From: Nitzschia sp. pyKryTriq1
Taxonomy: Eukaryota > Bacillariophyta > Bacillariophyceae > Bacillariales > Bacillariaceae
Assembly (NCBI GenBank): GCA_956465555.1
Contig: OY101115.1
Span: 2,790,001-2,854,000, forward strand
Direction: 5' to 3'
DNA: 64,000 bases
In this document: one piece after another, positions 30,955 through 40,364 of the stretch
How the letters are laid out: each line of letters opens with the position of its first letter
How positions within the stretch are numbered: the first letter of the stretch is position 1
Program-made: the position numbers and the translations under genes
The notes under the pieces: model-generated
What the model was told of the DNA's origin: nothing
The model's database searches: none
Seen by the model: only the letters and a program-made list of their open reading frames with translations

Positions 30955-30985
30955 CATGCTACCGATGTCCAAAAGTGATGCCGTT
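30955..30985 (+). repeat. Left terminal inverted repeat
   Basis: A 31-bp end that matches 34863-34893 in inverse orientation with one mismatch. The inner subterminal repeat AAAAGTGATGCCGTT recurs at 31022-31036. Confidence 0.8.
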
Positions 30986-31060
30986 TTTCGCGCGGTACTG
31001 ATCCTACGTAGACCGCGTAGAAAAAGTGATGCCGTTTCGTTACAAAAACACAAACTGACA

Positions 31061-31612
31061 ATGGCGATCGCTCTTTCTCATCATCTCATGGATGAATTGC
31101 AGGTAAGCACACAACCCCTTGGTCCCTGATTATATTGAGAGGGGGGCCACAGCGTTGGAATTTTTAAATGATTGATTTCTGACCGCCTTTCGTGCCTTTC
31201 GTCCCTCCGGAGCAGAGCTACCGCGTGGTTATTCGCGGTACGGTCAAGGATATGTCCCGGCGATGTTTGCGACCGGCGACATGGATGAATTGCAGGTAAG
31301 CACCCAACCCATTGGTCCCTGATTATATTGAGAGGGGGGCCACAGCGTTGGAATTTTTAAATGATTGATTTCTGACCGCCTTTCGTGCCTTTCGTCCCTC
31401 CGGAGCAGAGCTACCGCATGGTTATTCATGGTACGGTCAAGGATATGTCCCGGCGATGTTTGCGACCGGCGACGACTCAGGCAAGTACTCTAGCATTGAT
31501 ACCATTATGGCGTTTCACCAATTACTCACACTGTAATATTCTCTCCACTTTTCAGAATCAATATTTGCTACTAGTGTTAAAAAATCAATCCAAGGCTTTC
31601 AAAGCCCGGTGA
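31061..31612 (+). CDS. Small plus-strand ORF inside the transposon, structure uncertain
   Basis: An ATG 24 bp inside the left subterminal repeat opens MAIALSHHLMDELQ, followed by a good donor (CAG|GTAAGC) and, after a 114-nt intron (GGAGCAG), SYRVVIRGTVKDMSRRCLRP. Because of the tandem duplication, donor, intron and second exon occur twice. Splicing exon 1 to the second copy keeps the frame as SYRMVIHGTVKDMSRRCLRPATTQ and could run on to a stop at 31610-31612, overlapping the transposase 3' end in antisense. No family is recognised. It could be a second protein of the element, a captured host exon, or non-coding. Confidence 0.35.
31088..31473 (+). repeat. 193-bp direct tandem duplication
   Basis: 31088-31280 and 31281-31473 are near-identical (only about half a dozen differences seen by eye) and carry the end of exon 1, the whole intron and exon 2 of the small plus-strand ORF. 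The low divergence means a recent duplication. Confidence 0.9.
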
Positions 31613-34572
31613 GCAAGAGACATTGTCATTTGCAGCAATGCACACGTCGTAACAATTCTCCAACAGGTAACAAAGAGCATCAAGTTGCTCTTCCTGTAGC
31701 GGCCGCCCTCTACGCTCCAATCGTTCGACGACTTCCTTTGGCCACTTGAAGATTTTGCCATCTTCCAGCGCTTTAATGGTGTGTGGCGACTTGCGGTCGA
31801 CGGCGAGTGCAATTATGTGTTGTAAGTTTTCAAAATATCCTTTCCTTTGTGATGATGTTGTCTCACATGCTCTGCTTCTGTTTGTTCTTGCGTACCTGCA
31901 GTGGGATCTTGTGAGGTGTCGATTGCCTTTAGTTTCAGTTCGTGTTCTCGAAGGTTGAATGCGCGCAAGATTAGGCAGTCACGCTCGTTCTGGGCGTCGA
32001 CTAGCTTGCCTTTATTAGGAAACTTCGTGCCTAGTGGCCTGACGCTGTTGTCATAAAGGCGACAGTGGATGAAGGCCATCAGCTGGTCCTTCAAGCACTT
32101 TGAGAAATGCGCCAAGGAGGCTTCGCCAAGTCCTTCTTTTCCTTCGCGGTGGACGTCATTAAGAATGGCGGCAGTACAGGCTTGATCGTCCGCAAGCAAC
32201 CGTGCACGCGTGTCGTGGACCTTTGCTACTGCCAGCGCTTCCTTCTGCTTAGCGAAATCCAGAATTTGCTGGCGGAGCGCTTTTTGTGTTGCGTGGTTTA
32301 GATTCTTTGACCGTTGGCATCGTTCGTCGGTGATGCCGGATGTTTTTGTGCGAGTGTTGCCATCCATGTCCGTGTCCAAGGGGAAGCCAAGTCGAATAAA
32401 ATCATCATCAGGTACATGTCCATTCTCTTTCATGATTCTGAATAGCTCAGGAAAATGCCTGTCCGTCAGATCCCAGACAGAGACTGGCATTTGACGCCGG
32501 CAGGTGAGCAACATTTGTTTCCAATCAGGAGTCGACTTGGTTAGTTGGTCAATTTGTCCATTTCTCACAAAACCATTTTGAATGCCCTCTTTGCTGATTA
32601 TTTTTGTGAGGAGATCAGGAAGACAGGTAAGGTGGTCTTCAAGGGCCAGTCGATTCTGGCGCCGTATGTTTATTGGCGACTGCTCTAAAGTCGTTTGTAC
32701 ATATCGTTTCATTGCATTTAGAACCAGACTCTCAGATACTGCAGTCATCTTCGGGACTTCTTTGTGGAGTCGATTGAAACAATCGGCTTGGTCTGCTGCT
32801 TGTTCTGTACCTGTTCGAGCTGCGGATTGCTTGTTAACAGTAAGCTTCTGTCGTACGTCAAAATCGTCTCCGCATTGATTGGTAAAGACTTTCATCTGTC
32901 CGTAGTCCCCGTCGAACCACAACACTGCACGCAAGTCTTCTGGGATGACTTCCCCAGGGCACCAGAGTCCATCTTCTGACCTGAGTTCTTCCAAGAATGG
33001 TTGGAAGACATGATCGCGGAAAAGTCGAGCTCGGTTGGTGTCCTGTTCTTCGGCGTCCTCCCGAATAAATAGAACGAAGCCGTAGCAGTTCGCTCCAACA
33101 TTCACGGACCCCCCTACGCCAAGACCCTTCATCTTCAGAAGGAAGTATCCCTCTGGAGACCCATAATTGTCACGCGTGTGTCCGTGTTTCATCTCATGAG
33201 AGGTAAGCCCTTTGCATGTGATCATTATGGGCGCGAGTCGTCCTTCCGCGTTGAAAAGGAAGGATTGCTTTACTCGAAAACCACTCATTTTCTTGTCGTT
33301 TCTCGTTGCAATAAATCTTGACCTGCTTCTCGCCATGCCATTGGAAGCCTGCGACACTAATACCATCTCATCTTTCTTGGTGCTGCCGCCCGTGCCCTCA
33401 AAAATGTATTGTGTGGTGTCGTCCATCGAAAAAATAAATCGTGGTTTTATTGGATGGACATGGACACGCTCCACGCCCTCAATCATCTTTATTATTTTCT
33501 TCGACCCAGGAGGAAGCATTGGAACAACATTGGCCTCAAAGAAAGGGTCTCGACCGATAACGAAATGCGTGTACGCAACCACCAACAAGAAACACACTCC
33601 AGAAATCCACGAGTTTTCTGCAATGTACCGGGTCTCGGGCTTCTTGGTGGTGGAAGTTTGGATGGACGCCTTGGGATCAACAGCAGCTGCAAGCATGTGA
33701 TATCGACTCGTGGTGCTCCGAGGTATATTCTTGTCGGGCGTGATGATCCCACGAGCACGGCTGTTTGACTCGTAGGTTGCTCTGAGAGCAGTGTTGATGT
33801 CATCACGGGTAAAAGTATTACCCTGTTCCGAATGGATCTTTGTTATACTTGCTTTTACTTGTGAAACAGTCATCAAGGGTGGTCGCCCAGTCGCACCCCA
33901 AGATTCACTGATCGGTATGCCTTTGGACGCCTTGGATACGATGTTCGTCATGGAATGGCGCTGAACTGGAATGAATTCTTTCTCAATCCACTCGTCGATC
34001 CAATTCCTTCGAATGCTCCTAGAAGTCTGCTGAAGCAACAAATCGACAGCGTCCATTTTTAAGTATTGCTTTCCATTGGAAGGTGGTGGATAGGCCGGTA
34101 CAACTGCCACACTGGATGTACGACCCTTCTTTGTTGCCTTGGGAGGAGCAGTCTTGTTGTTCTGTCTTCTCTTGGAGGCCCGACGTAGGCTGGCATCAGT
34201 AAGTTGTGCAATTTGCTTCTCGCCCTGTGTTTTCTGAAAGGCGTCCTCCTCATCGGTGGAGGAGGAAGCGAGCCTTGATGCTACGTAACCAGTGGCTGCA
34301 ATACCAGATTGCTTTGCCGAAATAGAAACAGCTTCTTTCATTACTGCTCTAGTCTCCTGTAGTACTGTGCCCACAGTTCCAGAAATTTGCTCTACTAGTT
34401 GTCTAGTAGCCCTTGGTAGGCGCTCATCGCTGACCACTTTTAGGGCGCTCTGCACGCTACTGTTGAGCTCGCTCAAGTTCTTGAGCGATCGATGCGTAGA
34501 TACTTGGGCTAGTAGTGCCCTATCCTTATTGGATAGCCTTGCCCTTGGGGGAGGAATGTTTTCTTTATCCAT
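31577..34572 (-). CDS. DDE-type transposase, spliced
   Basis: Exon 1 34572-31896 and exon 2 31839-31577, joined over a 56-nt intron (GCAG|GTACGC to GGAAAG), give 979 aa. Without the splice the frame stops at 31813. The start MDKENIPPPRARLSNKDRALLAQ is the first ATG of the frame. The N-terminal third is Lys/Arg-rich with probable DNA-binding helices (KMDAVDLLLQQTSRSIRR, TVSQVKASITKIHSEQ). The catalytic region has two well-placed acidic motifs, FSMDDTTQYIFEG (about residue 382) and LWFDGDYGQMKVF (about 552); I cannot place the third acid firmly. Between them lies GFRVKQSFLFNAEGRLAPIM. Similar unnamed proteins are, to my memory, multicopy in diatom genomes. The C-terminus is a helical module (TIKALEDGKIFKWPKEVVERL). 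It appears intact. Confidence 0.75.
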
Positions 34573-34862
34573 TACTCTATAGTCTAACACTAGTAGAGGC
34601 TTAAAAAAAAAGTGTTGCGATCCACCATTGTCGCCATCGTCGGCGGTAGTAATGTTGTTCTGTGGGATGGTGACGAAGCAGTAGTCGGAACTCGTACACT
34701 CTACGAGGATTTTGCGGAAACACATCTCCGAATGGCGCGAAAGACCCCATCGGCAGTCATTCTGGTCATCGAGTTCAATCGGACAATTCGACACGGTATC
34801 CCATAGCGGAGCGGGTAGAAACGACTCTGGTTATCGGGGACCCAAAACGGCATCACTTTTGC

Positions 34863-34893
34863 AACGGCATCACTTTTGGACACCGGTAGCATG
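34863..34893 (-). repeat. Right terminal inverted repeat
   Basis: The inverse copy of the left end. The subterminal repeat recurs at 34846-34860, only 2 bp inside the TIR copy, whereas on the left the spacing is about 36 bp. Confidence 0.8.
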
Positions 34894-34955
34894 GACGCTC
34901 CACACATGAAACCGCACCCAGAATCGTGGAGAAAGAGGAGAAAAGAAAAAAGAGT

Positions 34956-35028
34956 GGAATAATTCGGAATTGAACCGAAGACCTTCTGCATGCTAAGCAG
35001 ACGCGCTACCAACTGCGCCATTATCCCG
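34956..35028 (-). tRNA. tRNA-Ala (anticodon AGC)
   Basis: A complete 73-nt cloverleaf without intron. The acceptor stem GGGATAA pairs with TTATTCC, including the G3:U70 wobble that identifies tRNA-Ala, and the discriminator base is A. The D arm (GCGCAGTTGGTAGCGC), the anticodon stem TCTGC/GCAGA with loop TTAGCAT, and the T arm CGG-TTCAATT-CCG all fit. It lies 62 bp outside the right end of the transposon. Confidence 0.93.
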
Positions 35029-35222
35029 CCACGATCGAAGCCTATATGATACAGTATATAGTCTGTTCAGATCAACTGATTACAAGTATCTAGTATCTAC
35101 ATAGTACGGTTACAGTCTGTACTTGTACCGTAAAAGCTACTGTAAAGCGCAGGCTGAGAAAAAAAATCAGAAAGAAAACAACTTTACTACCACTACCGGC
35201 TCCTCTACTACTAGACCATGAT

Positions 35223-38087
35223 TCAGTAGCTACCAAAAGCAAATTTCGAAATTTTCTTTGGTGGCAAGATTACACCCTTGCGTAGTAGACTCAATATTGT
35301 CGCGTCCTCATCCTCCTGGTACTTCTTGATAATTTGAGTCCTGGCTTCCTTGCTCCGTGAGATAAGATCCTGAAGAAGTGGTGAAACCTCATCTTTAATG
35401 CTCGTTGCGCTCTTTGATTCCTCTTCGTCGAATTCTGCTTCATCTACGGAAGAAGCAGAGGCATCTTCTTTCGACTGACTTTCTTTCAAGATGGAAATGA
35501 TGTCGACGTGCTCTTCGATTCTTGGAGTGGCATCAACAATAGGCTGGGATGATGAAGTGGAAAAAAGAGTGGCATCTTCTTTCGTCTGACTTTCTTTCAA
35601 GACGGAAATAGCGTCTACCAGATGGTCGTTTTCTGGAGTGTCATCAACAGCAGGGTGTGATGGCTCGTCGACGTCCATACGATCAGTATCGGGTGGCCCA
35701 GTACAGGTCTCTCCTTCGATCGATATTATTGTAGGGTGAGGGCGTACAGGGATAGGTTTGCAGCATCGCCTCCGCTTTCGGGTCCAGTGCGGACTGTCTT
35801 CTACCCAATCCCTCGCCAACGAATAAAAATCTGGATCTTTTTCGTGGTCTGTAAATGTGCCTCCAGCGCTGTCATTATATTCAGCCAAATTGATCCTCCT
35901 CCCCATAATACGAACAACGCTGGAAGCCCCTCTCGGAACAGCGGAAGCCACTTTTTTGTCGCTGCCGAGCTCTTTGATGCGTTCGTTATAATATGGGAGA
36001 GGTGTCCATGGCACCCTTTTTCTCTTGCTCTGGTTGCGGAACAATTTTCTCTTGCTTTGTTCGCTGAGCAGAAGACTGGATAGTATAGGCCTGTTTGGTG
36101 GGCAAGAAATGGCAGCAGGCTTTCTTTCATCATGTGTAATAGTAGGGCCGAGAAGAGTATCTGCCAAAAAAGTATATGCTGGAGGAGCACCCACGGCATT
36201 TTGATACTGCGGTGGATCTTTCAGTATTTGACTAGTTCCTGGTGGACGGTAGTGCTCAGTTATGTTGCTTGTGGTTGGATCAGGCGTTATCTGTTCTTGC
36301 TGCGTAGCAGGATTGAGATCACCAACCTGTTCAGTAGAAACGTTGACATCGTCCTCCATTGGAAGTGGCTCGTCTGGAATTCGAGGTTCTGGTGGGTTCA
36401 GACGCTCGTCCTTCTCACTCGTTGTATTTGGACGAGGCTCGTTATTTGTGTTGTTTGCGATTGGAGCAGGCTTTATCGGTTCTTCTTCACGGTCCTGTTC
36501 GGTAGAAACGTTGACATCGTCCTCCATTGGAAGTGGCTCGTCTGGAATTCGAGGTTCTGGTGGGTTCAGATGCTCGTCCTTCTCACTCGTTGTATTTGGA
36601 CGAGGCTCGTTATTTGTGTTGTTTGCGATTGGAGCAGGCTTTATCGGTTCTTCTTCACGGTCCTGTTCGGTAGAAACGTTGACATCGTCCTCCATTGGAA
36701 GTTGCTCGTCTGGAATTCGAGGTTCTGGTGGGTTCAGATGCTCGTCCTTCTCACTCGTTGTATTTGGACGAGGCTCGTTACTTGTGTTGTTTGCGATTGG
36801 AGCAGGCTTTATCGGTTCTTCTTCACGGTCCTGTTCGGTAGAAACGTTGACATCGTCCTCCATTGGAAGTTGTTCGTCTGGAATTCGAGGTTCTGGTGGG
36901 TTCAGATGCTCGTCCTTCTCACTCGGTGTATTTGGACGAGGCTCATCTAAGTTGTTTGCGATTGGAGTAGGCTTGCTGGGTTCTTGTTGTGTAGAAAGGG
37001 GATTGAAGTGACTATTCTGTTCCGGAGAAGCTTCGACGCCTTGTTGCATTTTCGAATTTGTCTCTACCGGAATTTCAGCTGCTTTTCTTGCATCCGAATT
37101 GTGGTCCTGCTCCATTGGGGTATCGGGATGAGGTTCACTGATGCCATCTGTGGTAGGAACATGCATTTCTGGTTCATGCTCTGGTGGACTGGTACACCCA
37201 TTAAGCAAAAAAGAATCGTCGAGAGAAGCCTCTCCATCATGATCATTTTGCATCTTGAGCAGCGGAGGCTCTTCTGGAATTCGAGCTGTTGATGGTGCTG
37301 CGTTCAAAAACTCCTCCTCCTCAGTTGGTGTATCTAGACGAGGCTCGCTAAGGCTGTTTGAGGTAGACGCAGGTTTCTCCGTTGTTCCTTCCGTTATTAG
37401 AGGACTATTCCGGCCATCGAGTAAAAAAGGATCCAAGGAAGTAGTAGCATCGACATCCTCTTGCATCATCTTCAGCGGTGAATGATCTTCTGATATTTGT
37501 TCCGTTTCTGCAGGATGACATATTTTATCCCGCTCCGCTAGGGGGGATGTGGGCGCAGTCATATTAGAAGGAGGGTTCAAGTCTTTGTCCATGGAATGTA
37601 AAGGAGAGGCCTTTCCCTCCTCGCTATTTGGCTCTTGTGTGTCCAAAGGCCTTGCGGCTGCGGTAGAGCCAGAAAAGTCTCCTTCGCCTTCGCCTTCCAT
37701 ATATTGTTTCGATGCAACATTCCCCATTTTCGGAGACAGTTGATCTAGTGGAGGCGGGTCGCTGCCAGAGAGTAATTTCGGCTCGGAAGAGGGCAAGTCG
37801 TTGTGTCCCTCGTGCTGTGCTTTCGAAGGGGGAGAATCATCATCATCATCGGCAGTGCCACCAAGAGTATCGCCATTCACCAGGTCGTTCTGGGAACTTT
37901 CTTGACCTCCTAGCTGCAAATTATTGTGCGTCACCTCGCCGATGGCGGACTGCTCGCTGCTGTCTTGGATCACATTCATATCCCACAGATCGGAATGCGT
38001 TACGGGCTCCAACGGCTCGGAGAGAGCGTCATCAAAAATGGAACCGTCTCTGGCCGCCCAGGCGGCATAGATATCTTCTTCGTCCAT
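35223..38087 (-). CDS. Acidic, disordered protein with four 56-aa repeats
   Basis: A single exon of 954 aa; no known family. It starts MDEEDIYAAWAARDGSIF and is rich in Glu, Asp, Pro and Ser. The middle holds four tandem units of 56 aa with core EPRPNTTSEKDEHLNPPEPR and IPDEQLPMEDDVNVSTEQ, each a near-perfect 168-bp DNA repeat. After the repeats comes a basic, more ordered part (KRKRVPWTPLPYYNERIKEL, SSVVRIMGRRINLAEYN, DPDFYSLARDWVEDSP, WTRKRRRCCKP) that looks like a conserved core. Two copies of a DAISVLKESQTKEDA-like motif follow, then a C-terminal helix ending KKISKFAFGSY. Basic clusters suggest a nuclear protein (inference). The opposite strand is also open over the repeats because of their composition. 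Confidence 0.7.
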   Translation of the reverse strand: MDEEDIYAAWAARDGSIFDDALSEPLEPVTHSDLWDMNVIQDSSEQSAIGEVTHNNLQLGGQESSQNDLVNGDTLGGTADDDDDSPPSKAQHEGHNDLPSSEPKLLSGSDPPPLDQLSPKMGNVASKQYMEGEGEGDFSGSTAAARPLDTQEPNSEEGKASPLHSMDKDLNPPSNMTAPTSPLAERDKICHPAETEQISEDHSPLKMMQEDVDATTSLDPFLLDGRNSPLITEGTTEKPASTSNSLSEPRLDTPTEEEEFLNAAPSTARIPEEPPLLKMQNDHDGEASLDDSFLLNGCTSPPEHEPEMHVPTTDGISEPHPDTPMEQDHNSDARKAAEIPVETNSKMQQGVEASPEQNSHFNPLSTQQEPSKPTPIANNLDEPRPNTPSEKDEHLNPPEPRIPDEQLPMEDDVNVSTEQDREEEPIKPAPIANNTSNEPRPNTTSEKDEHLNPPEPRIPDEQLPMEDDVNVSTEQDREEEPIKPAPIANNTNNEPRPNTTSEKDEHLNPPEPRIPDEPLPMEDDVNVSTEQDREEEPIKPAPIANNTNNEPRPNTTSEKDERLNPPEPRIPDEPLPMEDDVNVSTEQVGDLNPATQQEQITPDPTTSNITEHYRPPGTSQILKDPPQYQNAVGAPPAYTFLADTLLGPTITHDERKPAAISCPPNRPILSSLLLSEQSKRKLFRNQSKRKRVPWTPLPYYNERIKELGSDKKVASAVPRGASSVVRIMGRRINLAEYNDSAGGTFTDHEKDPDFYSLARDWVEDSPHWTRKRRRCCKPIPVRPHPTIISIEGETCTGPPDTDRMDVDEPSHPAVDDTPENDHLVDAISVLKESQTKEDATLFSTSSSQPIVDATPRIEEHVDIISILKESQSKEDASASSVDEAEFDEEESKSATSIKDEVSPLLQDLISRSKEARTQIIKKYQEDEDATILSLLRKGVILPPKKISKFAFGSY
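36326..36997. repeat. Four tandem copies of a 168-bp coding repeat
   Basis: The anchor GTTGACATCGTCCTCCATTGG-type word starts at 36342, 36510, 36678 and 36846, exactly 168 bp apart. The copies differ at only a few bases, with the outer two most diverged, so the array is young and may vary in copy number between strains. Confidence 0.9.
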
Positions 38088-38785
38088 ACGAGTAACGTAC
38101 GTGTCTCTCCTCGGGCAAAGTGGAACACCTGATCGTCTGTTACTATCTCTCTAGAGTAGAGAGAGGCTGTGTTGTGATTGATGGCGGATGTATTGCATCG
38201 TTACGGTACCATACTACAGGCATACGGTACGTGTGCATCGTGTATTGCGATCGTTGTCATGCGCCGCGATGTACCGTTACGGTACTGGTACCATGTACCG
38301 GTTGTTGTTGTTGTTGTTGTTGTTTTCAAGCTCCAGTGGTATTGAGCTTGCCTAGCGTAGGATATCAATCCCGACAGAGGCTCGCCACCACCTAGCCTTG
38401 TCTGGTTGGACTACCGCTCATTTTAGCGTCATCTGTCATCTCACTACTAGCCGGCGGGCTTGCTTAGTTCGGGATATCGATCCCAGCAGAGGCCCGGCGG
38501 GTTTTCCTTTTGATGTTAAGTACAGAAGGCGCAAGTGTGCCACGCTCGCAGTATCGTTAATGGGTGTCTGCTAGTGTCACGGCGGGGTACATGAGTCCGT
38601 GCAGAGAGATTCGCGATGATAGGCCTGCCCTGCTTGCGACACAGGGGGGCCTGCGCCGCCTGCGCATCAGGAGTTGAGTCCGTGTATCTGCGTCAGCATT
38701 GCGTCTAACAACGACTACGTCAGGTCAGCTTCGTCCGCGCGGCCCAGAATAGGAAATATAAGGTTGGAGGCATGGATCAGACTTA
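38088..38785. other. Gene-free stretch with GTAC cluster and degenerate direct repeat
   Basis: GTAC words cluster at about 38200-38305, followed by a (GTT)n run. Two related blocks, 38346-38386 and 38456-38497, share GCTTGCYTAG..GGATATCRATCCC..CAGAGGC. From about 38440 the DNA is more GC-rich than its surroundings. No gene is recognised. Confidence 0.5.
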
Positions 38786-39355
38786 CTAAGGTCTGGCCGC
38801 CCTCAGCCCTGTGGGACTGGAACAGTCCCGAGATGGAGGTCTCGAAAGACCAGCGGGTGGGATTGGGCGGGCCATTTGATCAATAAACTCGTCGTCCGGG
38901 TTGTCGGTGAGCAGCTCAATTGCTCTCTCCAGGGTGGCAGGTACATTCTCGTAGGTGGAGTTTCCTCGGTGCAATTCGAACGCAGTGGTGGGAAGACTTA
39001 CTGTCGTGATCATCCCTTCCACCACATCTCCCGAAAATCCGTAGATTTCTCCATCCCATGCCGTAGGCCTCCCCACAAGAGGAGGGTACTTACTGAGGCC
39101 GTGCACCACCTTGTAGTAGGCGTTGTCACTTCCTGGGGGTTGTTGCATAGTTAAGAACGCCTGTGGGTAACTGGAGTCCATGCCGGATACCAGTGTCCTC
39201 ACGGCGGGGGCCGTGGGCGGATTGTCGGCAGTTCGGAACTCGAGAAGAAGGGAAGCGTAATTCCCATCGTACGGGTCCTTCGTGCCGTCGAGGAAGAATG
39301 AATGGTAGCTGGCCACGGCGGGTGGAGCAGGAGCTCCGCCTAGGTTATTTGCCAT
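38786..39355 (-). CDS. Orphan ORF of 189 aa, origin unknown
   Basis: The ORF starts MANNLGGAPAPPAVASYHSF and is fairly well mixed in composition, with YHSFFLDGTKDPYDGNY, GDVVEGMITTVSLP and AIELLTDNPDDEFIDQM. I do not recognise a family. The stop TAG at the end overlaps a consensus donor (CTTA|GTAAGT), so the true transcript may splice past it, but I found no convincing next exon. Its setting among a tRNA-like unit and degenerate repeats and away from host genes makes a mobile-element origin possible. Confidence 0.4.
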   Translation of the reverse strand: MANNLGGAPAPPAVASYHSFFLDGTKDPYDGNYASLLLEFRTADNPPTAPAVRTLVSGMDSSYPQAFLTMQQPPGSDNAYYKVVHGLSKYPPLVGRPTAWDGEIYGFSGDVVEGMITTVSLPTTAFELHRGNSTYENVPATLERAIELLTDNPDDEFIDQMARPIPPAGLSRPPSRDCSSPTGLRAARP

Positions 39356-39377
39356 TTTAAACTAAACTATTTCTCCA

Positions 39378-39396
39378 CTGATAGCGTTGCTATCAG
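39378..39396. repeat. Short perfect hairpin
   Basis: CTGATAGC-GTT-GCTATCAG, an 8-bp stem with 3-nt loop, about 20 bp upstream of the orphan ORF start. It could be a leader hairpin or binding site. Confidence 0.4.
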
Positions 39397-39689
39397 CCTC
39401 GATGGGTCTTACCGTTGGCAGAAGGAGATTAGCAAAGTGACAACAAGAAGAGATGGGGTGCTGCGGTCCAAGTTCCTGCTTCGGCCGCTGCTGTCGAGCG
39501 TTGGGCTCGAACAGCCAGCGATCGGGAGCCGGCCGCAGCTTTCTCTCTTGAATCGTTCACTCTGAGCCGTCTGGCCTGCGCTACCTCAGCTTTCCCCAAC
39601 TTCGAAGTCACACAAGGTGGCTGGACAGATCGGACTCTTAAACGTAAATATTGGGCTTGAGTGTAACGACAAACAGCATAGAAAGCTGT

Positions 39690-39762
39690 CATCGCGCGAC
39701 GATTCGAACTCAGGGCCTCACTGATCCTCCCAAATCAGTTCACCACCTGAGCTACGTAACCC
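39690..39762 (-). other. tRNA-like sequence (pseudo-tRNA or SINE head)
   Basis: The minus strand reads GGTTACGTAGCTCAGGTGG, an A-box-like D arm, then a CTGAT/ATCAG anticodon stem with an 8-nt loop TTGGGAGG, and GAGTTCGAATC as B box. The 5' GGTTACG has no partner at the 3' side and the T stem does not pair, so it is not a working tRNA. Its Pol III boxes are intact, as in a tRNA-derived SINE head. Confidence 0.55.
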
Positions 39763-40364
39763 TTCCATGTACCGGTACAGTACCGGTACTACTACCTGCG
39801 GTAGTCTACCACTCACGAGAAACTACACGTACGAGGCGAGAGAACCGCTGAACGGCGCTCCGCCCTTCGCGAGGGTTCCGAAGGGCCTTCCGCACCGCGC
39901 ACGCCATCTGTTTAGCAAAATGTAGCGGTTATGCACAGCGGGTGCGTGCACATGAATTTTCTGCCGCTACCAAAAGCAACGCGTTTCGCGTTCCGGTTAG
40001 CCGCATATCACCAGCAATTTTTCTTCTTTTTGGAAAATTCATACAGTAATTCATCGTACTGTACGTAATACCACCGCACGAACGGCATATGATACTACTG
40101 TACTGTAATACCTGTATGATGTGAAACGTACTCGGGTACTCGTACAGTAGTCTATTTTCTATTTAGTTGTCTACTCTTAGTAGTCATCTCTAAATTTTAG
40201 TTGATGATCATCATCTTGCGGTGTTATCTCTCTTTCTACCGTACCAGGTACTACTATAGCTAGACAACGACTCCTCTCCTCTGGAGAGTTGTAAGAGAAA
40301 GACAACTCCAGCAGCAAGCAATGCATACACGTACGACTAAACAAAAAGAAATTTAATGCTGATG
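39763..40364. other. Intergenic, GTAC words only
   Basis: GTAC-rich words lie at 39768-39790 and about 40060-40145. No gene is seen. The 3' UTR of the ENTH gene begins at the right edge. Confidence 0.4.

Larger units (their letters stand above)
30955..34893. mobile_element. DNA transposon with terminal inverted repeats, about 3.9 kb
   Basis: The ends are inverted copies over 31 bp with one mismatch: 30955-30985 reads CATGCTACCGATGTCCAAAA.., and 34863-34893 reads the same on the minus strand with G for A at the eleventh base. Each end has a second inner copy of AAAAGTGATGCCGTT (31022-31036 and 34846-34860, opposite orientation). If the element starts at CCG, the flanking duplication is TA and the empty site would be the palindrome CATGCTAGCATG. 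If the whole 31 bp is TIR, no target duplication is visible. Inside lie a minus-strand transposase gene and, at the left end, a plus-strand ORF with a 193-bp tandem duplication. The open transposase frame and near-identical ends point to a young insertion. TA target and DDE chemistry would fit the Tc1/mariner-pogo group, but the family is not settled. Confidence 0.78.

Noticed and set aside
34573-34794. N-terminal extension of the transposase
   Set aside because: The open frame there starts only at a GTG and the true first ATG is 34572.
36326-36997. Regular 168-bp repeats as a CRISPR-like array
   Set aside because: Repeats are contiguous, coding and without spacers, in a eukaryotic genome.
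36132-37011. Long plus-strand ORFs (249-272 aa) with repeats
   Set aside because: They are the antisense of the 168-bp array of the 954-aa gene; the repeat composition keeps all frames open.
38786-39355. Orphan ORF as a copia gag
   Set aside because: No zinc knuckle, protease, integrase or reverse-transcriptase sequence nearby; the likeness is only of setting.
39690-39762. Functional tRNA-Pro
   Set aside because: Acceptor and T stems do not pair and the anticodon loop has eight bases.
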